From Agrobacterium tumefaciens (GTDB taxonomy: Bacteria > Pseudomonadota > Alphaproteobacteria > Rhizobiales > Rhizobiaceae): a DNA stretch of 64,000 bases. The DNA lies in contig NZ_CP039888.1 of the NCBI RefSeq assembly GCF_005221325.1, positions 744,001 through 808,000 on the forward strand. The letters run 5' to 3'. Positions within the stretch are counted from its first letter, which is position 1, and each line of letters opens with the position of its first letter. The translations under genes were made by a program, and so were the position numbers. Below, piece by piece: positions 1 to 9,088 of the stretch. Under the pieces are notes generated by a model, which was not told the DNA's origin, did not search any database, and worked only from the letters and a program-made list of their open reading frames with translations.

Positions 1-21
1 ACAAATGCGATGGCAACGTGA
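1..21 (+). CDS. 3' end of an upstream gene (partial)
   Basis: Frame 1 is open from the window edge to a TGA at 19-21, giving only the last six residues TNAMAT. The stop overlaps the ATG at 21 (TGATG), the usual arrangement of translationally coupled genes in this genome, so it is probably the end of a gene cotranscribed with the following one. Nothing can be said about function. Confidence 0.35.
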   Translation, partial: TNAMAT

Positions 22-1742
22 TGAAAATATTGATTCTCGGTGGTTATGGCGTGTTCGGCGGCCGGTTGACGGAATTGCTGGCCGATATTTCCAGCATTGA
101 AATTCTTGTCTGCGGCCGCAGCCTTGCGCGGGCGCAGGCCTTTTGTGCTGGATGGCACGGAGAGGCGCAACTGCGTCCTCTGATGCTCGATCGGCGTGAT
201 ATCGCCGAGGCTTTGCGCATCCATAAACCCGATCTCGTGGTCGATGCCTCCGGGCCGTTCCAGAATTACGGCGACGCCTGTTACGCCGTGATAGAGGCCT
301 GCATCGACGCTGGAACCGACTATCTCGATTTTGCCGATGCCGCCGATTTCGTTTTCGGGGTGAACCGGTTCGACGCGCGGGCCAAAGCTGCCGGTATTTT
401 TGTACTGTCCGGCGTCAGCAGCTTCCCGGTGCTGACAGCGGCTGTGCTGCGCGAGATGGCAAAGACCATGGAGATCGCCACTGTCGAGGGCGGCATAGCG
501 CCATCCCCCTATGCCGGGATCGGTCTCAACGTCATGCGTGCGGTCGTGGGTTATGCCGGTGCGCCGATCAAGCTCTGGCGACATGGCAGGTTGGCGCACG
601 GCATCGGTCTTGCGGAAAGCATGCGTTTCACCGTGGCCGTGCCCGGCAGGCTGCCGCTGCGCAATATTCATTTTTCGCTGGTCGACGTACCGGATCTGCA
701 GGTGATCCCGCCCGAACATCCGTCGATGACGGATCTATGGATGGGTGCCGGCCCGGTTCCGGAATTTCTGCACCGCATGTTGAATCTTCTCGCGAAGGTG
801 AGGGCGCGGTTCGGCCTTCCTTCATTCGCGCCGCTGTCACCGCTCTTTCATGCCGTGCTGAACCGCATGCGCTTTGGCGAACATCGCGGCGGCATGTTCG
901 TTCGCGCAAAGGGCAGGGCGTCGGGCAAGCCGGTGGAGATGAGCTGGCATCTTCTGGCCGAAGGTGATGACGGCCCCTACATTCCCTCCATGGCGATCGA
1001 GGCCCTTATCCGCAAGATGCTGAGCGGTGAGCGCCCGCTGCCCGGTGCACGCGCCGGCACTGGCGCACTGGAACTGACGGACTATAACCTGCTCTTTCAC
1101 AGCAAAACCATCTTCACGGGGTTTCGCAGAGAAGAACCCGGCGCGCCATTGTTCTACAGGCTTCTCGGCCCGGCCTTCGATGATTTGCCGCCGCCTGTGC
1201 GGGAGCTGCACGACAGCAATGAAGCGCGAGAGTGGCGTGGCGTTGCAGACATACGACGCGGAAAAGGCGTGCTGGTGCGCATGATTTCCGCGGCTCTCCG
1301 CTTTCCGCCGGCGGGAAAGCGGGTGCCGGTGAGCGTTGCCTTCACACCGGAAAAGGGGGCGGAGCGCTGGATACGGAATTTCGACGGCAGACGCTTCTCG
1401 TCCATGCTTTCGGCCGGAACAGGCAAGGATCAATATTTGCTGGCGGAGCGCTTCGGTTTCGTCACCGTTGCTCTGGCGCTGGTGATCGATGGTGGTCGGC
1501 TGGCTCTCGTGCCACGGCGATGGCACCTTCTGGGTGTGCCGCTGCCCGGCTTTCTTCTGCCGAGGGGCGTAAGCTTCGAGGCTGAAGCGGACGGTCGTTT
1601 TTGTTTCGACGTCGAAATTTCCTTGCCCTTCGCGGGTCTCGTCGTTGCTTACAAGGGTTTGCTGGAGCCGGCTGCCGGCTCCGCGAAACCGGGCAGCCCC
1701 AGTGAAACGCCGTGCGGCGCTTCACTGGGTGAGGAGGCGTAA
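21..1742 (+). CDS. Saccharopine dehydrogenase-like protein with C-terminal DUF4166 domain
   Basis: The protein begins with a Rossmann nucleotide-binding motif (ILGGYGVFGGRL, residues about 4-15) and has the saccharopine dehydrogenase-type NADP domain over roughly the first 280 residues. The last 190 or so residues, starting near FYRLLGPAFDDLPPPV, are DUF4166, a domain often fused to or encoded beside such reductases. Members are cytosolic and their substrates are unknown; a true lysine-pathway role is unlikely because of the fusion. I chose the ATG at 21, which overlaps the upstream TGA; a GTG at 18 is equally readable. The family call is firm, the reaction is not known. Confidence 0.8.
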   Translation: MKILILGGYGVFGGRLTELLADISSIEILVCGRSLARAQAFCAGWHGEAQLRPLMLDRRDIAEALRIHKPDLVVDASGPFQNYGDACYAVIEACIDAGTDYLDFADAADFVFGVNRFDARAKAAGIFVLSGVSSFPVLTAAVLREMAKTMEIATVEGGIAPSPYAGIGLNVMRAVVGYAGAPIKLWRHGRLAHGIGLAESMRFTVAVPGRLPLRNIHFSLVDVPDLQVIPPEHPSMTDLWMGAGPVPEFLHRMLNLLAKVRARFGLPSFAPLSPLFHAVLNRMRFGEHRGGMFVRAKGRASGKPVEMSWHLLAEGDDGPYIPSMAIEALIRKMLSGERPLPGARAGTGALELTDYNLLFHSKTIFTGFRREEPGAPLFYRLLGPAFDDLPPPVRELHDSNEAREWRGVADIRRGKGVLVRMISAALRFPPAGKRVPVSVAFTPEKGAERWIRNFDGRRFSSMLSAGTGKDQYLLAERFGFVTVALALVIDGGRLALVPRRWHLLGVPLPGFLLPRGVSFEAEADGRFCFDVEISLPFAGLVVAYKGLLEPAAGSAKPGSPSETPCGASLGEEA

Positions 1743-1808
1743 GGGACAGGGACGCTTCCTCAGGGCAACAAGCGTCACGCCCGGCGGTGCATGGCCCGAT
1801 TTCGCGGC

Positions 1809-2663
1809 TCAGAATGTGTAGGACATGCCGATCATTGCGAAGGGCTGGATATCCTTCTTCGACAGGGGGCTGTCCTTGGCGTCGCCAATCAGGAAGCCGG
1901 CACCACCCATCCCCGTCACCGTCCAGTTTTCGGTCATCATGTAGGAGATCGAAGCGGTGGCATCGATGCGCTTGAAACCGGCCTTCGCATCATAGCGGCG
2001 CAGGCCGGAGCGGGCGGATTGCGCCGAGGTGACGCCAAAATAGGATTTCATGTGGTTGTCGTCCGCCCAGGTGGCGGAGAGGTCGGCGCCGAGGATGAAC
2101 TGGTCGATCTTGTGCGAAACGCTCGCGCCGACGGTTGCGATCAGGCCTTCGCTGCCGCCGATGGTCTTGTCCACCTTGGCGTAGATTTCGAAAGGCTCGA
2201 CGCCATAGGCGATGACGCCGCCGACCACGCCACCGGCCTTGATGTCGCCCAGACCGCGCAGGTTCTTCCGGTCATCCTTTTCCTTGCGGCCACCTTCCCA
2301 GCCACCCGTGATGCCGAGCCTGAAACCGTTCTGGTTCAGGAGATTGACGGTTGCGCCGCTGAAATCGATGTTGAGGAAATCCCCGTAGGCCACGGAAACC
2401 AGCGGTACGGCGCCTACTTCCAGCTTGTCCGAACCCTCATATTTCGGGGCATAGGCCGCGCCGACGCCGAGCGTGATTTTCCACTCGCTGGAATTGCTGT
2501 AGCGGGCATTGTCGAAACCCGCGCCCGGATCGGCCATGCGGTCCGACTTGCCGAGATCGGCGGCGAAGGCAGGCGTGCAGACCGCCTCGGCCGCCGTCAG
2601 GCAGAGCGCCGCGGCGAGCAGTTTTTTCTGAAATTTCACGTTAAGAATCTTTTTCATGATCAT
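1809..2663 (-). CDS. MipA/OmpV family outer-membrane protein
   Basis: An outer-membrane beta-barrel related to MltA-interacting protein MipA and to OmpV. After an ATG at 2663 (or 2657, which begins MKKILNVKF) there is a lysine-rich n-region, a hydrophobic core with LLAAALCL and a signal-peptidase I site after TPAFA, followed by alternating polar/hydrophobic strands and a terminal aromatic residue (YTF), the usual signal for outer-membrane insertion. Open frame extends further upstream to 2774, but that extension is not signal-like. The gene is convergent with the DUF4166 gene and divergent from glnE. MipA itself scaffolds murein enzymes in E. coli; the role here is not known. Confidence 0.85.
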   Translation of the reverse strand: MIMKKILNVKFQKKLLAAALCLTAAEAVCTPAFAADLGKSDRMADPGAGFDNARYSNSSEWKITLGVGAAYAPKYEGSDKLEVGAVPLVSVAYGDFLNIDFSGATVNLLNQNGFRLGITGGWEGGRKEKDDRKNLRGLGDIKAGGVVGGVIAYGVEPFEIYAKVDKTIGGSEGLIATVGASVSHKIDQFILGADLSATWADDNHMKSYFGVTSAQSARSGLRRYDAKAGFKRIDATASISYMMTENWTVTGMGGAGFLIGDAKDSPLSKKDIQPFAMIGMSYTF

Positions 2664-2877
2664 ATCCGTTGCAGCGCCAATCCTTCGAAACCGGGGGAGT
2701 GGGGTTTCGTTGAGGGTGACGCTACGCGGGCATAATTGCGGAGACATTACGCGGTGCCGGTTCTGGTAAAACATCGCCGCAAGCGGTTTTCTGATCGCAA
2801 AGCGCTGCGCATTTGTTACAACGCCAGAGAGGCGCGCTGGAGGCTTTGGCGGGTCGGGCGGAAGAGGGAGAGAGACA

Positions 2878-5841
2878 GTGACGAAACGGGAAACCGTCGA
2901 GAGGCGGCTGAGCGAGGTTCCGCCGGGCGTGATCCGCCCCTATACGCAGACGGAACTGAAATCCGTTCTTTCGACGCTGAAGGACATCGGCAAGGCCGAG
3001 CCGGCGGTGGCCGCGCTGCTGGCCAGCGAAGGCCCGCTCAAGGATTTCATCGCCGCTGCTTTCACCCTGTCGCCCTATCTGCGCGACATGGCGGCGGCGG
3101 ATGAAGGGCTTCTGACGCTGGCGATTTCGAAGCCGCTGGAGCCGCTGCTGACCGATCTGGTGCGTGACGCGCGTGGTTGCTGGAAACCCGCAGAGGGCGC
3201 GATACCCGTCGAAAACGAGGTGATGTCACGGCTCAGGATCGCCAAGCGGCGGCTTTCTTTCGTTGCGGCTCTTGCCGATCTCGCCCGCATTTTCACCGCC
3301 CGCGATACGACGCGCTGGCTGAGCGACATGGCGGATGCATCGCTGTCCGCCGCCATCGATCACCTGCTGCTCTCAGCCCATGAGAGCGGCAAGCTGAAAC
3401 TGAAGAATGTTGCCGCACCCAGCGAGGGTTCCGGCCTGATCGTGCTCGGCATGGGCAAGCTCGGCGCGCGCGAACTCAACTATTCCTCCGATATCGATGC
3501 CGTCGTGTTTTTCGAGCCTTCGGCTGGAATCATGGACGATCCCTATGATGCGACGGAGAATTTCGGCCGCATGATGCGCCGCCTCGTGCGCATCATGCAG
3601 GAGCGCACGGCCGATGGTTATGTCTTCCGCACCGATCTCCGGCTGCGGCCCGATCCCGGCTCGACACCGCTCGCCATCCCCGTGGAGGCGGCGCTGCTTT
3701 ATTACGAGGGCAGGGGCCAGAACTGGGAACGCGCCGCCTATATCAAGGCGCGACCGGTGGCCGGCGATATCAAAGCGGGCGACAACTTCCTGCGCGAACT
3801 GACGCCCTTCATCTTCCGCAAATATCTCGATTATGCGGCAATTGCCGATATCCACTCCATCAAGCGGCAGATCCATGCCCATAAGGGCCATGGCGCCATT
3901 GCGGTGAAGGGCCACAATGTCAAACTCGGGCGCGGCGGCATCCGCGAAATCGAGTTCTTCGCCCAGACGCAGCAGCTGATCGCCGGCGGCCGCATGCCGC
4001 CGCTGCGCGTGCGGGCGACCGAGGAGGCGCTGGCGGCGCTGACCGAGGCGAAATGGATCGACGCCGAGACACGCGACAGCCTGACGGAGGCCTATTGGTT
4101 CCTGCGCGAGGTGGAGCATCGCATCCAGATGGTGCGCGACGAGCAGACCCATGTGCTGCCCGATACCGAAGCCGAATTGAAGCGCATCGCCTTCATGCTC
4201 GGTTTCGAGGACACAAAGACTTTCTCGGAAAAGCTGGAAGAGGTGCTGCGGCTGGTGGAGCGCCGTTATTCGGCGCTATTCGAGCAGGAGGTAAAACTAT
4301 CGGGCGAGGCCGGTAATCTGGTCTTCACCGGCCAGAAGGACGATCCCGATACGCTGAAGACGCTCTCCACGCTTGGTTTTCAGCGGCCGGAGGATATTTC
4401 CCGCGTCATCCGCACCTGGCACAATGGCCGTTACCGGGCGACGCAGTCGGTCGAGGCGCGCGAGCGGCTGACGGAATTGACGCCGGACCTGCTGCGCGCT
4501 TTTGGCGAAAGCAAGCGGGCGGACGAGGCGCTGCTGCGTTTCGACAATTTCCTCTCCGGCCTGCCGGCGGGCATCCAGCTTTTCTCGCTGCTCGGCAACA
4601 ATCCGGCGCTGCTCGATCTGCTGGTGACGATCATGTCCTCCGCGCCACGGCTTGCGGAAATTATCGCCGCTCGCCCGCATGTCTTCGACGGCATGCTGGA
4701 TCCGGCGCTGATGAGCGATGTGCCGACGCGCGAATATCTCGCCCACCGCATGGGCAATTTTCTCTCCAATGCCCGCCATTACGAGGATATTCTCGACCGC
4801 CTGCGCATCTTCGCCGCCGAGCAGCGGTTCCTCATCGGTGTCAGGCTGCTGACCGGCGCGATCCGCGGCGAGGTCGCCGCCCGCGCTTTCACCCACCTCG
4901 CCGATCTGGTGATTGAGGCGGCGCTGAATGCCGTCCTTTCGGAGATGGAGGCGGCGCACGGACTTTATCCCGGCGGGCGCGTGGCCGTCATTGGCATGGG
5001 TAAGCTCGGCTCCTTCGAGTTGACCGCCGGTTCGGATGTCGATCTCATCCTGCTTTACGACTATGATGATAGCGCCCATGAATCCACCGGTGCAAAACCG
5101 CTCGATGTGGTGCGTTATTTCACCCGCGTCACCCAGCGGCTGATCGCTGCCCTATCGGCCCCGACGGCGGAAGGCGTGCTCTACGAGGTTGACATGCGGT
5201 TGCGTCCCTCCGGCAATAAAGGCCCGGTGGCGACCCGCATTTCCGCCTTCGAGAAATACCAGCGCGAGGAGGCCTGGACCTGGGAGCACATGGCGCTGTC
5301 GCGCGCCCGCCTCATCTGCGGCGAGGCCTCGCTGATGGAGGATGCCCGCCGCATCATCGCCTCCATCCTTTCGCAAAAACGCGATGTGGCCAAGGTCTCC
5401 ACCGACGTGCTGGAAATGCGCAGCCTGATCGAGCAGGAAAAGCCGCCGGAAAACAACTGGGACTTCAAGCTCATCAATGGCGGCCTGATCGACCTCGAAT
5501 TCATCGCCCAATATCTGGCGCTGGTCGGGCCGGTTAAGGGCCTTGCGGTGCACGAACCCGGTCGCAACACGGCGGAAGCGCTACAGGCGCTCGCCGCACC
5601 CGTGATGGAGCCGCAGGCTTTCGACGACTGCATGGCGGCGATGGGGCTTTATACGGAAATATCGCAAATCGTGCGGCTGTGTATCGATGGCGCCTTTAAT
5701 CCGAAGGAAGCGCCGGCCGGATTGATCGATCTTGTGTGCCGGGCGGGGGATTGCCCTGACATTCCGACGCTTGAGGGGGAGGTCAAGCGGTTGTCGAAGG
5801 CGGTGCGGAAGGCGTTTGTGGCGGTGGTGAAGAATGGGTGA
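2878..5841 (+). CDS. glnE: Bifunctional glutamine synthetase adenylyltransferase / deadenylase
   Basis: GlnE adds and removes AMP on a tyrosine of glutamine synthetase, tuning nitrogen assimilation in response to PII and glutamine. The 987 residues fit the family length. Two copies of the nucleotidyltransferase signature are visible: GMGKLGARELNYSSDIDAVV near residue 191 (deadenylylation half) and GMGKLGSFELTAGSDVDLIL near residue 708 (adenylylation half), each with the paired aspartates (DID, DVD). The start is a GTG at 2878 preceded by GGGAG about ten bases upstream. It stands in front of a convergent PleC-like kinase, separated by a palindromic repeat. Confidence 0.97.
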   Translation: MTKRETVERRLSEVPPGVIRPYTQTELKSVLSTLKDIGKAEPAVAALLASEGPLKDFIAAAFTLSPYLRDMAAADEGLLTLAISKPLEPLLTDLVRDARGCWKPAEGAIPVENEVMSRLRIAKRRLSFVAALADLARIFTARDTTRWLSDMADASLSAAIDHLLLSAHESGKLKLKNVAAPSEGSGLIVLGMGKLGARELNYSSDIDAVVFFEPSAGIMDDPYDATENFGRMMRRLVRIMQERTADGYVFRTDLRLRPDPGSTPLAIPVEAALLYYEGRGQNWERAAYIKARPVAGDIKAGDNFLRELTPFIFRKYLDYAAIADIHSIKRQIHAHKGHGAIAVKGHNVKLGRGGIREIEFFAQTQQLIAGGRMPPLRVRATEEALAALTEAKWIDAETRDSLTEAYWFLREVEHRIQMVRDEQTHVLPDTEAELKRIAFMLGFEDTKTFSEKLEEVLRLVERRYSALFEQEVKLSGEAGNLVFTGQKDDPDTLKTLSTLGFQRPEDISRVIRTWHNGRYRATQSVEARERLTELTPDLLRAFGESKRADEALLRFDNFLSGLPAGIQLFSLLGNNPALLDLLVTIMSSAPRLAEIIAARPHVFDGMLDPALMSDVPTREYLAHRMGNFLSNARHYEDILDRLRIFAAEQRFLIGVRLLTGAIRGEVAARAFTHLADLVIEAALNAVLSEMEAAHGLYPGGRVAVIGMGKLGSFELTAGSDVDLILLYDYDDSAHESTGAKPLDVVRYFTRVTQRLIAALSAPTAEGVLYEVDMRLRPSGNKGPVATRISAFEKYQREEAWTWEHMALSRARLICGEASLMEDARRIIASILSQKRDVAKVSTDVLEMRSLIEQEKPPENNWDFKLINGGLIDLEFIAQYLALVGPVKGLAVHEPGRNTAEALQALAAPVMEPQAFDDCMAAMGLYTEISQIVRLCIDGAFNPKEAPAGLIDLVCRAGDCPDIPTLEGEVKRLSKAVRKAFVAVVKNG

Positions 5842-5858
5842 TGTGGGCGGTTGTGGTT

Positions 5859-6005
5859 TACCCCCCTCTGCCCTGCCGGGCATCTCCCCCTCAAGGGGGG
5901 AGATCAGCTGGAGGCTAACGCTCGCTCACTCGCAACGTAAAAGATGGGGGGAAGGGTTCCGCATATCAATCTCCCCGGAGATGCCCGGCAGGGCAGAGGG
6001 GGGTA
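5859..6005. repeat. Palindromic intergenic repeat between glnE and the sensor kinase
   Basis: Two perfectly complementary 29-base arms lie at 5859-5887 and 5977-6005 (TACCCCCCTCTGCCCTGCCG... and its reverse complement), with a nested shorter palindrome CTCCCCCTC/AAGGGGGGAG at 5884-5902. It sits between convergent genes, so as RNA it could act as a bidirectional processing or termination structure. Repeats of this form are frequent between rhizobial genes. Confidence 0.75.
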
Positions 6006-6057
6006 TCCAGCGCACGGCGTTGCATACGGCCACACCCAAAGCGCAAACCCGCACCCC

Positions 6058-8394
6058 TCAATGCACCATCCCACACCGCCCCGCCGCATGCGGAATAATA
6101 ATCGTCACCACCGTGCCCCGTCCTTCACAGGACCGGATCTTCATCGTGCCGCCATGCAGCTTGACGAGCGAGCGGGAAATCGCAAGCCCGAGACCGGAAC
6201 CGCCCTGGCTTTTGGCATATTGGCTCTGCACCTGTTCGAAGGGCTGGCCGATCTTTTCCAGTGCCTGGGTGGGAATGCCGATGCCCGTGTCTGCTATGGT
6301 GAGGATCATGGCGGCCTGATGCACATGGGTGCGCAGCGCGATGCGGCCGCCGTCGCCGGTGAATTTCACGGCGTTTGACAGCAGGTTGAGCATGATCTGC
6401 TTCATGGCCCGGCGGTCGCCCTGCATCGTCAGCCCGGCGCAGACCTTCTGCTGCACGGTGATGTTCTTCTGTTCGGCCTGAATGGCGGTGAGACGCAGCG
6501 TTTCCTCGATCAGCGGCGCGAGATCGATGGTCTCGCGGTTGATGCGCATATGGCCGGCTTCAATCTTCGACATGTCGAGAATGTCGTTAATGACGTTGAG
6601 CAGGTGTTTGCCGCTGTCGTGGATATCGCGGGCATATTCGGAATATTTCGGCGAGCCGACCGGCCCGAACATCTCGTTTTGCAGGATGTCGGAAAAGCCG
6701 AGAATGGCGTTGAGCGGCGTGCGCAGCTCATGGCTCATATTGGCGAGGAATTCCGACTTCGCCCGGTTGGCGGCCTGGGCGCGTTCTTTTTCGGCAAGGT
6801 AATTGGCATTGGCGTCGGAAAGCTCGGTCTTCTGCCGCTCCAGCTTGTGCTGCGAGGCGGAGAGATCGCCGATGGTAGCCATCAGCCGGCGCTCGGAATC
6901 GCGCAGCCGTTCCTGATGACGCTTCAAAAGCGTGATGTCGGTGCCGACGGAAACGAGGCCACCATCGCGGGTGCGGCGTTCGTTGATCTGCAGCCAGCGG
7001 TCATCGGCAAGCTGCACTTCCGTGGTGCGCGACAGGCCGGACTGGTCCGGATCGGCAACGCGGCGCTCAACGACCGGGCGGGCTGCTGCGGCATAGACCG
7101 TGTTTTTTTCCGTGCCGGCCACCAGCACGCTGTCAGGCAGGCCATAGGCCTTCTGGTAATGGGTGTTGCACATCACGAGGCGATCGTTCTTGTCCCAGAG
7201 AACAAAGGCTTCCGAGGTGGATTCGATGGCGTCGGCAAGGCGCTGATCGGCCTCGGCGTAGCGTTGGGCAAGACGGTGCTGTTCGGTGACATCCATGGCG
7301 ATGCCGATGACGCGTGGGCCGTTATTGGTGCGGATCACCTGGGCGCGGGCGCGAAGCCAGACATAGTGACCCTTGGAATGACGCATGCGAAAAATCTGGT
7401 CGATCTGGCGCAGGGTGCCGCAGCCGACGGCCCGGGCCAGCTCATAGAGATTGCCGTCTTCGGAATGCATCATGCGGGCCGCATCGGAAAAGGAAAGCGG
7501 CGCGGCCTTTGGTGGCAAGCCCAGGATTTCATAAAGCGAACCCGACCAGAACATGCGCCGGGTGGAAAGATCGAAATCCCACAGGCCGCAGCGACCGCGC
7601 GACAGCGCCGTCTCGACCCGCAGGTTGGATTCGGCAAAGATGTCATCGGCTTCGCGGGCGCGCTTCACCTGCATGTAATAGGCATAGAGCACGACGAGCA
7701 GGATGGAGGAGATGCCGGCGAACAACGTCACGTTCATGGCGATTTCGCTGCGCCAGAAGGAGCGGATCGGCTGCAATGAGCGTGCCGCGATCACCATCGC
7801 GCCGTCGTCACCGAAGGGGATCATCGTCGCGTAGTGCTGCTGGCCATCGATATTGGTCTCGATGGTGCCGGGCGCACCGGGGAAACGCTGCACGATGGCG
7901 ATTTCGGGAAGCAGGGCAGGCAGCGAGGTGCCGACATAAAGCGTGGCATCCTTGCCGGCGCCCGCGAAGATGCGGCCATTGCTGCCAGAGAGCAGCACCA
8001 TGGTGCCATCGGCAAGGCTGCCCGACGGCAAAGCGGCGACAAGGTTCGCCTCGGCGCGGGTACGATCCTGCGCGGTGAAGATCGTATCATTGTTGAGAAG
8101 CGCTGCCTTGGCGGTCAGTGCCGTCAGCGCGGTGGAGTGGCGGGCGGCCTCTTCCATGCGGCCATATTCGGCGACGATGCCCAGCATGCGCGAGGCGGCA
8201 ACAACGACGAGGAAAGCGAGGATGAGAATGGGGATCAGGCGTTTCAGCAGGGTCTCGACCTGCGGCATCGGTCGGTCGGCGCCATTCATCAAACCCATCA
8301 GGTCGCTGGAAAGCCTTTCGCCCCAGGCCGCAAGATCAGAAAATTTGGCATACGGCCGCTCATCGCCCGCAGTCGCCCGCCGCACGTTCGTCAT
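6058..8394 (-). CDS. pleC: PAS sensor histidine kinase of the PleC/DivJ type
   Basis: A membrane histidine kinase: a first transmembrane helix at about residues 52-72, a periplasmic domain, a second helix near 217-239, then two PAS-like regions (about 255-500), a HisKA dimerisation/phosphoacceptor domain with the H-box NMSHELRTPLNAILGF (His near 553) and a HATPase domain with NLLSNAVKF near 676 and DTGIGIP, GGSGLGL boxes. The H-box neighbourhood (HELRTPLNAILGFSDIL, then FGP and NDILDMSKIEAG) is that of PleC/DivJ/PdhS kinases, which act on DivK in the alphaproteobacterial cell-cycle circuit. The PleC name rests on that similarity and on two membrane helices; other members of the group cannot be excluded. 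ATG at 8394. Confidence 0.75.
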   Translation of the reverse strand: MTNVRRATAGDERPYAKFSDLAAWGERLSSDLMGLMNGADRPMPQVETLLKRLIPILILAFLVVVAASRMLGIVAEYGRMEEAARHSTALTALTAKAALLNNDTIFTAQDRTRAEANLVAALPSGSLADGTMVLLSGSNGRIFAGAGKDATLYVGTSLPALLPEIAIVQRFPGAPGTIETNIDGQQHYATMIPFGDDGAMVIAARSLQPIRSFWRSEIAMNVTLFAGISSILLVVLYAYYMQVKRAREADDIFAESNLRVETALSRGRCGLWDFDLSTRRMFWSGSLYEILGLPPKAAPLSFSDAARMMHSEDGNLYELARAVGCGTLRQIDQIFRMRHSKGHYVWLRARAQVIRTNNGPRVIGIAMDVTEQHRLAQRYAEADQRLADAIESTSEAFVLWDKNDRLVMCNTHYQKAYGLPDSVLVAGTEKNTVYAAAARPVVERRVADPDQSGLSRTTEVQLADDRWLQINERRTRDGGLVSVGTDITLLKRHQERLRDSERRLMATIGDLSASQHKLERQKTELSDANANYLAEKERAQAANRAKSEFLANMSHELRTPLNAILGFSDILQNEMFGPVGSPKYSEYARDIHDSGKHLLNVINDILDMSKIEAGHMRINRETIDLAPLIEETLRLTAIQAEQKNITVQQKVCAGLTMQGDRRAMKQIMLNLLSNAVKFTGDGGRIALRTHVHQAAMILTIADTGIGIPTQALEKIGQPFEQVQSQYAKSQGGSGLGLAISRSLVKLHGGTMKIRSCEGRGTVVTIIIPHAAGRCGMVH

Positions 8395-8578
8395 TGTCCC
8401 GCCTTTTAGAAGTCCCCACTGATTCGAAGCGCAGCCGCTCGAATATCCCTAATGAATCAAATGCGATTCCCTGTGTCCAGAGGCAAAAGTTAAAAGAATT
8501 TTAACCCCTTGAACCGACTCCGTATTTTTTCGGGACAATCTGTGCCCGCTTCGGGGAAAGCGGGATTCATGAACGAAA

Positions 8579-8953
8579 TCAGTAAGCCGGCACGTCAATT
8601 CCGGCAGCTTCGGGACGCGGCCTGGAACGGCTTCGGGCTCCGTCGAAAGCGTCGAGAGCGGGGCCGAGCGCGCCGATCACGCCATTGCCGGCAGCGGGAA
8701 GACCGGTCAGCACCGCGCTGATGATATCGTCGCGGCTTGCACCGCGCGCCTTGGCTTCCATCACATGAAAACCAATGCCGCTTTCCAGGCGGAGTGCCGC
8801 CAGAATGGCGATATAGATCAGGCTCTGCGTCTTCACATCCAGCGTGGAGGCCGTACCGAGACCTTGCACCGCCTGAAACCATGCCGCCTTGTGCGCCGGG
8901 GCATCGGTCATGAAGCGTTGAAACGAAGCACTGGTCCTGGACATGTCCGTCAT
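8579..8953 (-). CDS. Carboxymuconolactone decarboxylase/AhpD-like protein
   Basis: A helical protein of about 124 residues of the carboxymuconolactone decarboxylase superfamily (core around TQSLIYIAILAALRLES to GASRDDIISAVLTGL). AhpD-type members carry a CxxC redox pair before the conserved His; here that position reads ESGIGFHV, so the thiol pair is absent and peroxidase activity by the AhpD mechanism is unlikely. Of three nearby ATGs I chose 8953, six bases after AAAGGA; the ATG at 8959 is too close to that site. The C-terminus (GARSRSRPRPEAAG) is low complexity. Function unknown. Confidence 0.75.
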   Translation of the reverse strand: MTDMSRTSASFQRFMTDAPAHKAAWFQAVQGLGTASTLDVKTQSLIYIAILAALRLESGIGFHVMEAKARGASRDDIISAVLTGLPAAGNGVIGALGPALDAFDGARSRSRPRPEAAGIDVPAY

Positions 8954-9017
8954 CTGCATTCCTTTCTGATTGAGGCCGCTATCGGCCCTTTGAGAGCATG
9001 ATGCGGCCCAATGCAGA

Positions 9018-9047
9018 ACGCCGCCTTGATGGAAATCAAGACGGCGT
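9018..9047 (-). terminator. Hairpin downstream of pepN
   Basis: ACGCCG/CGGCGT and CTTGAT/ATCAAG pair around a GGAA loop with one mismatch, just after the pepN stop in the direction of pepN transcription. No clear U-tract follows on that strand, so it may be an RNA-stabilising hairpin rather than a classical terminator. Confidence 0.45.
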
Positions 9048-9088
9048 CATGGCGTGGATCAGAATGGCAGTGCAGCCTCGGCGGATGT

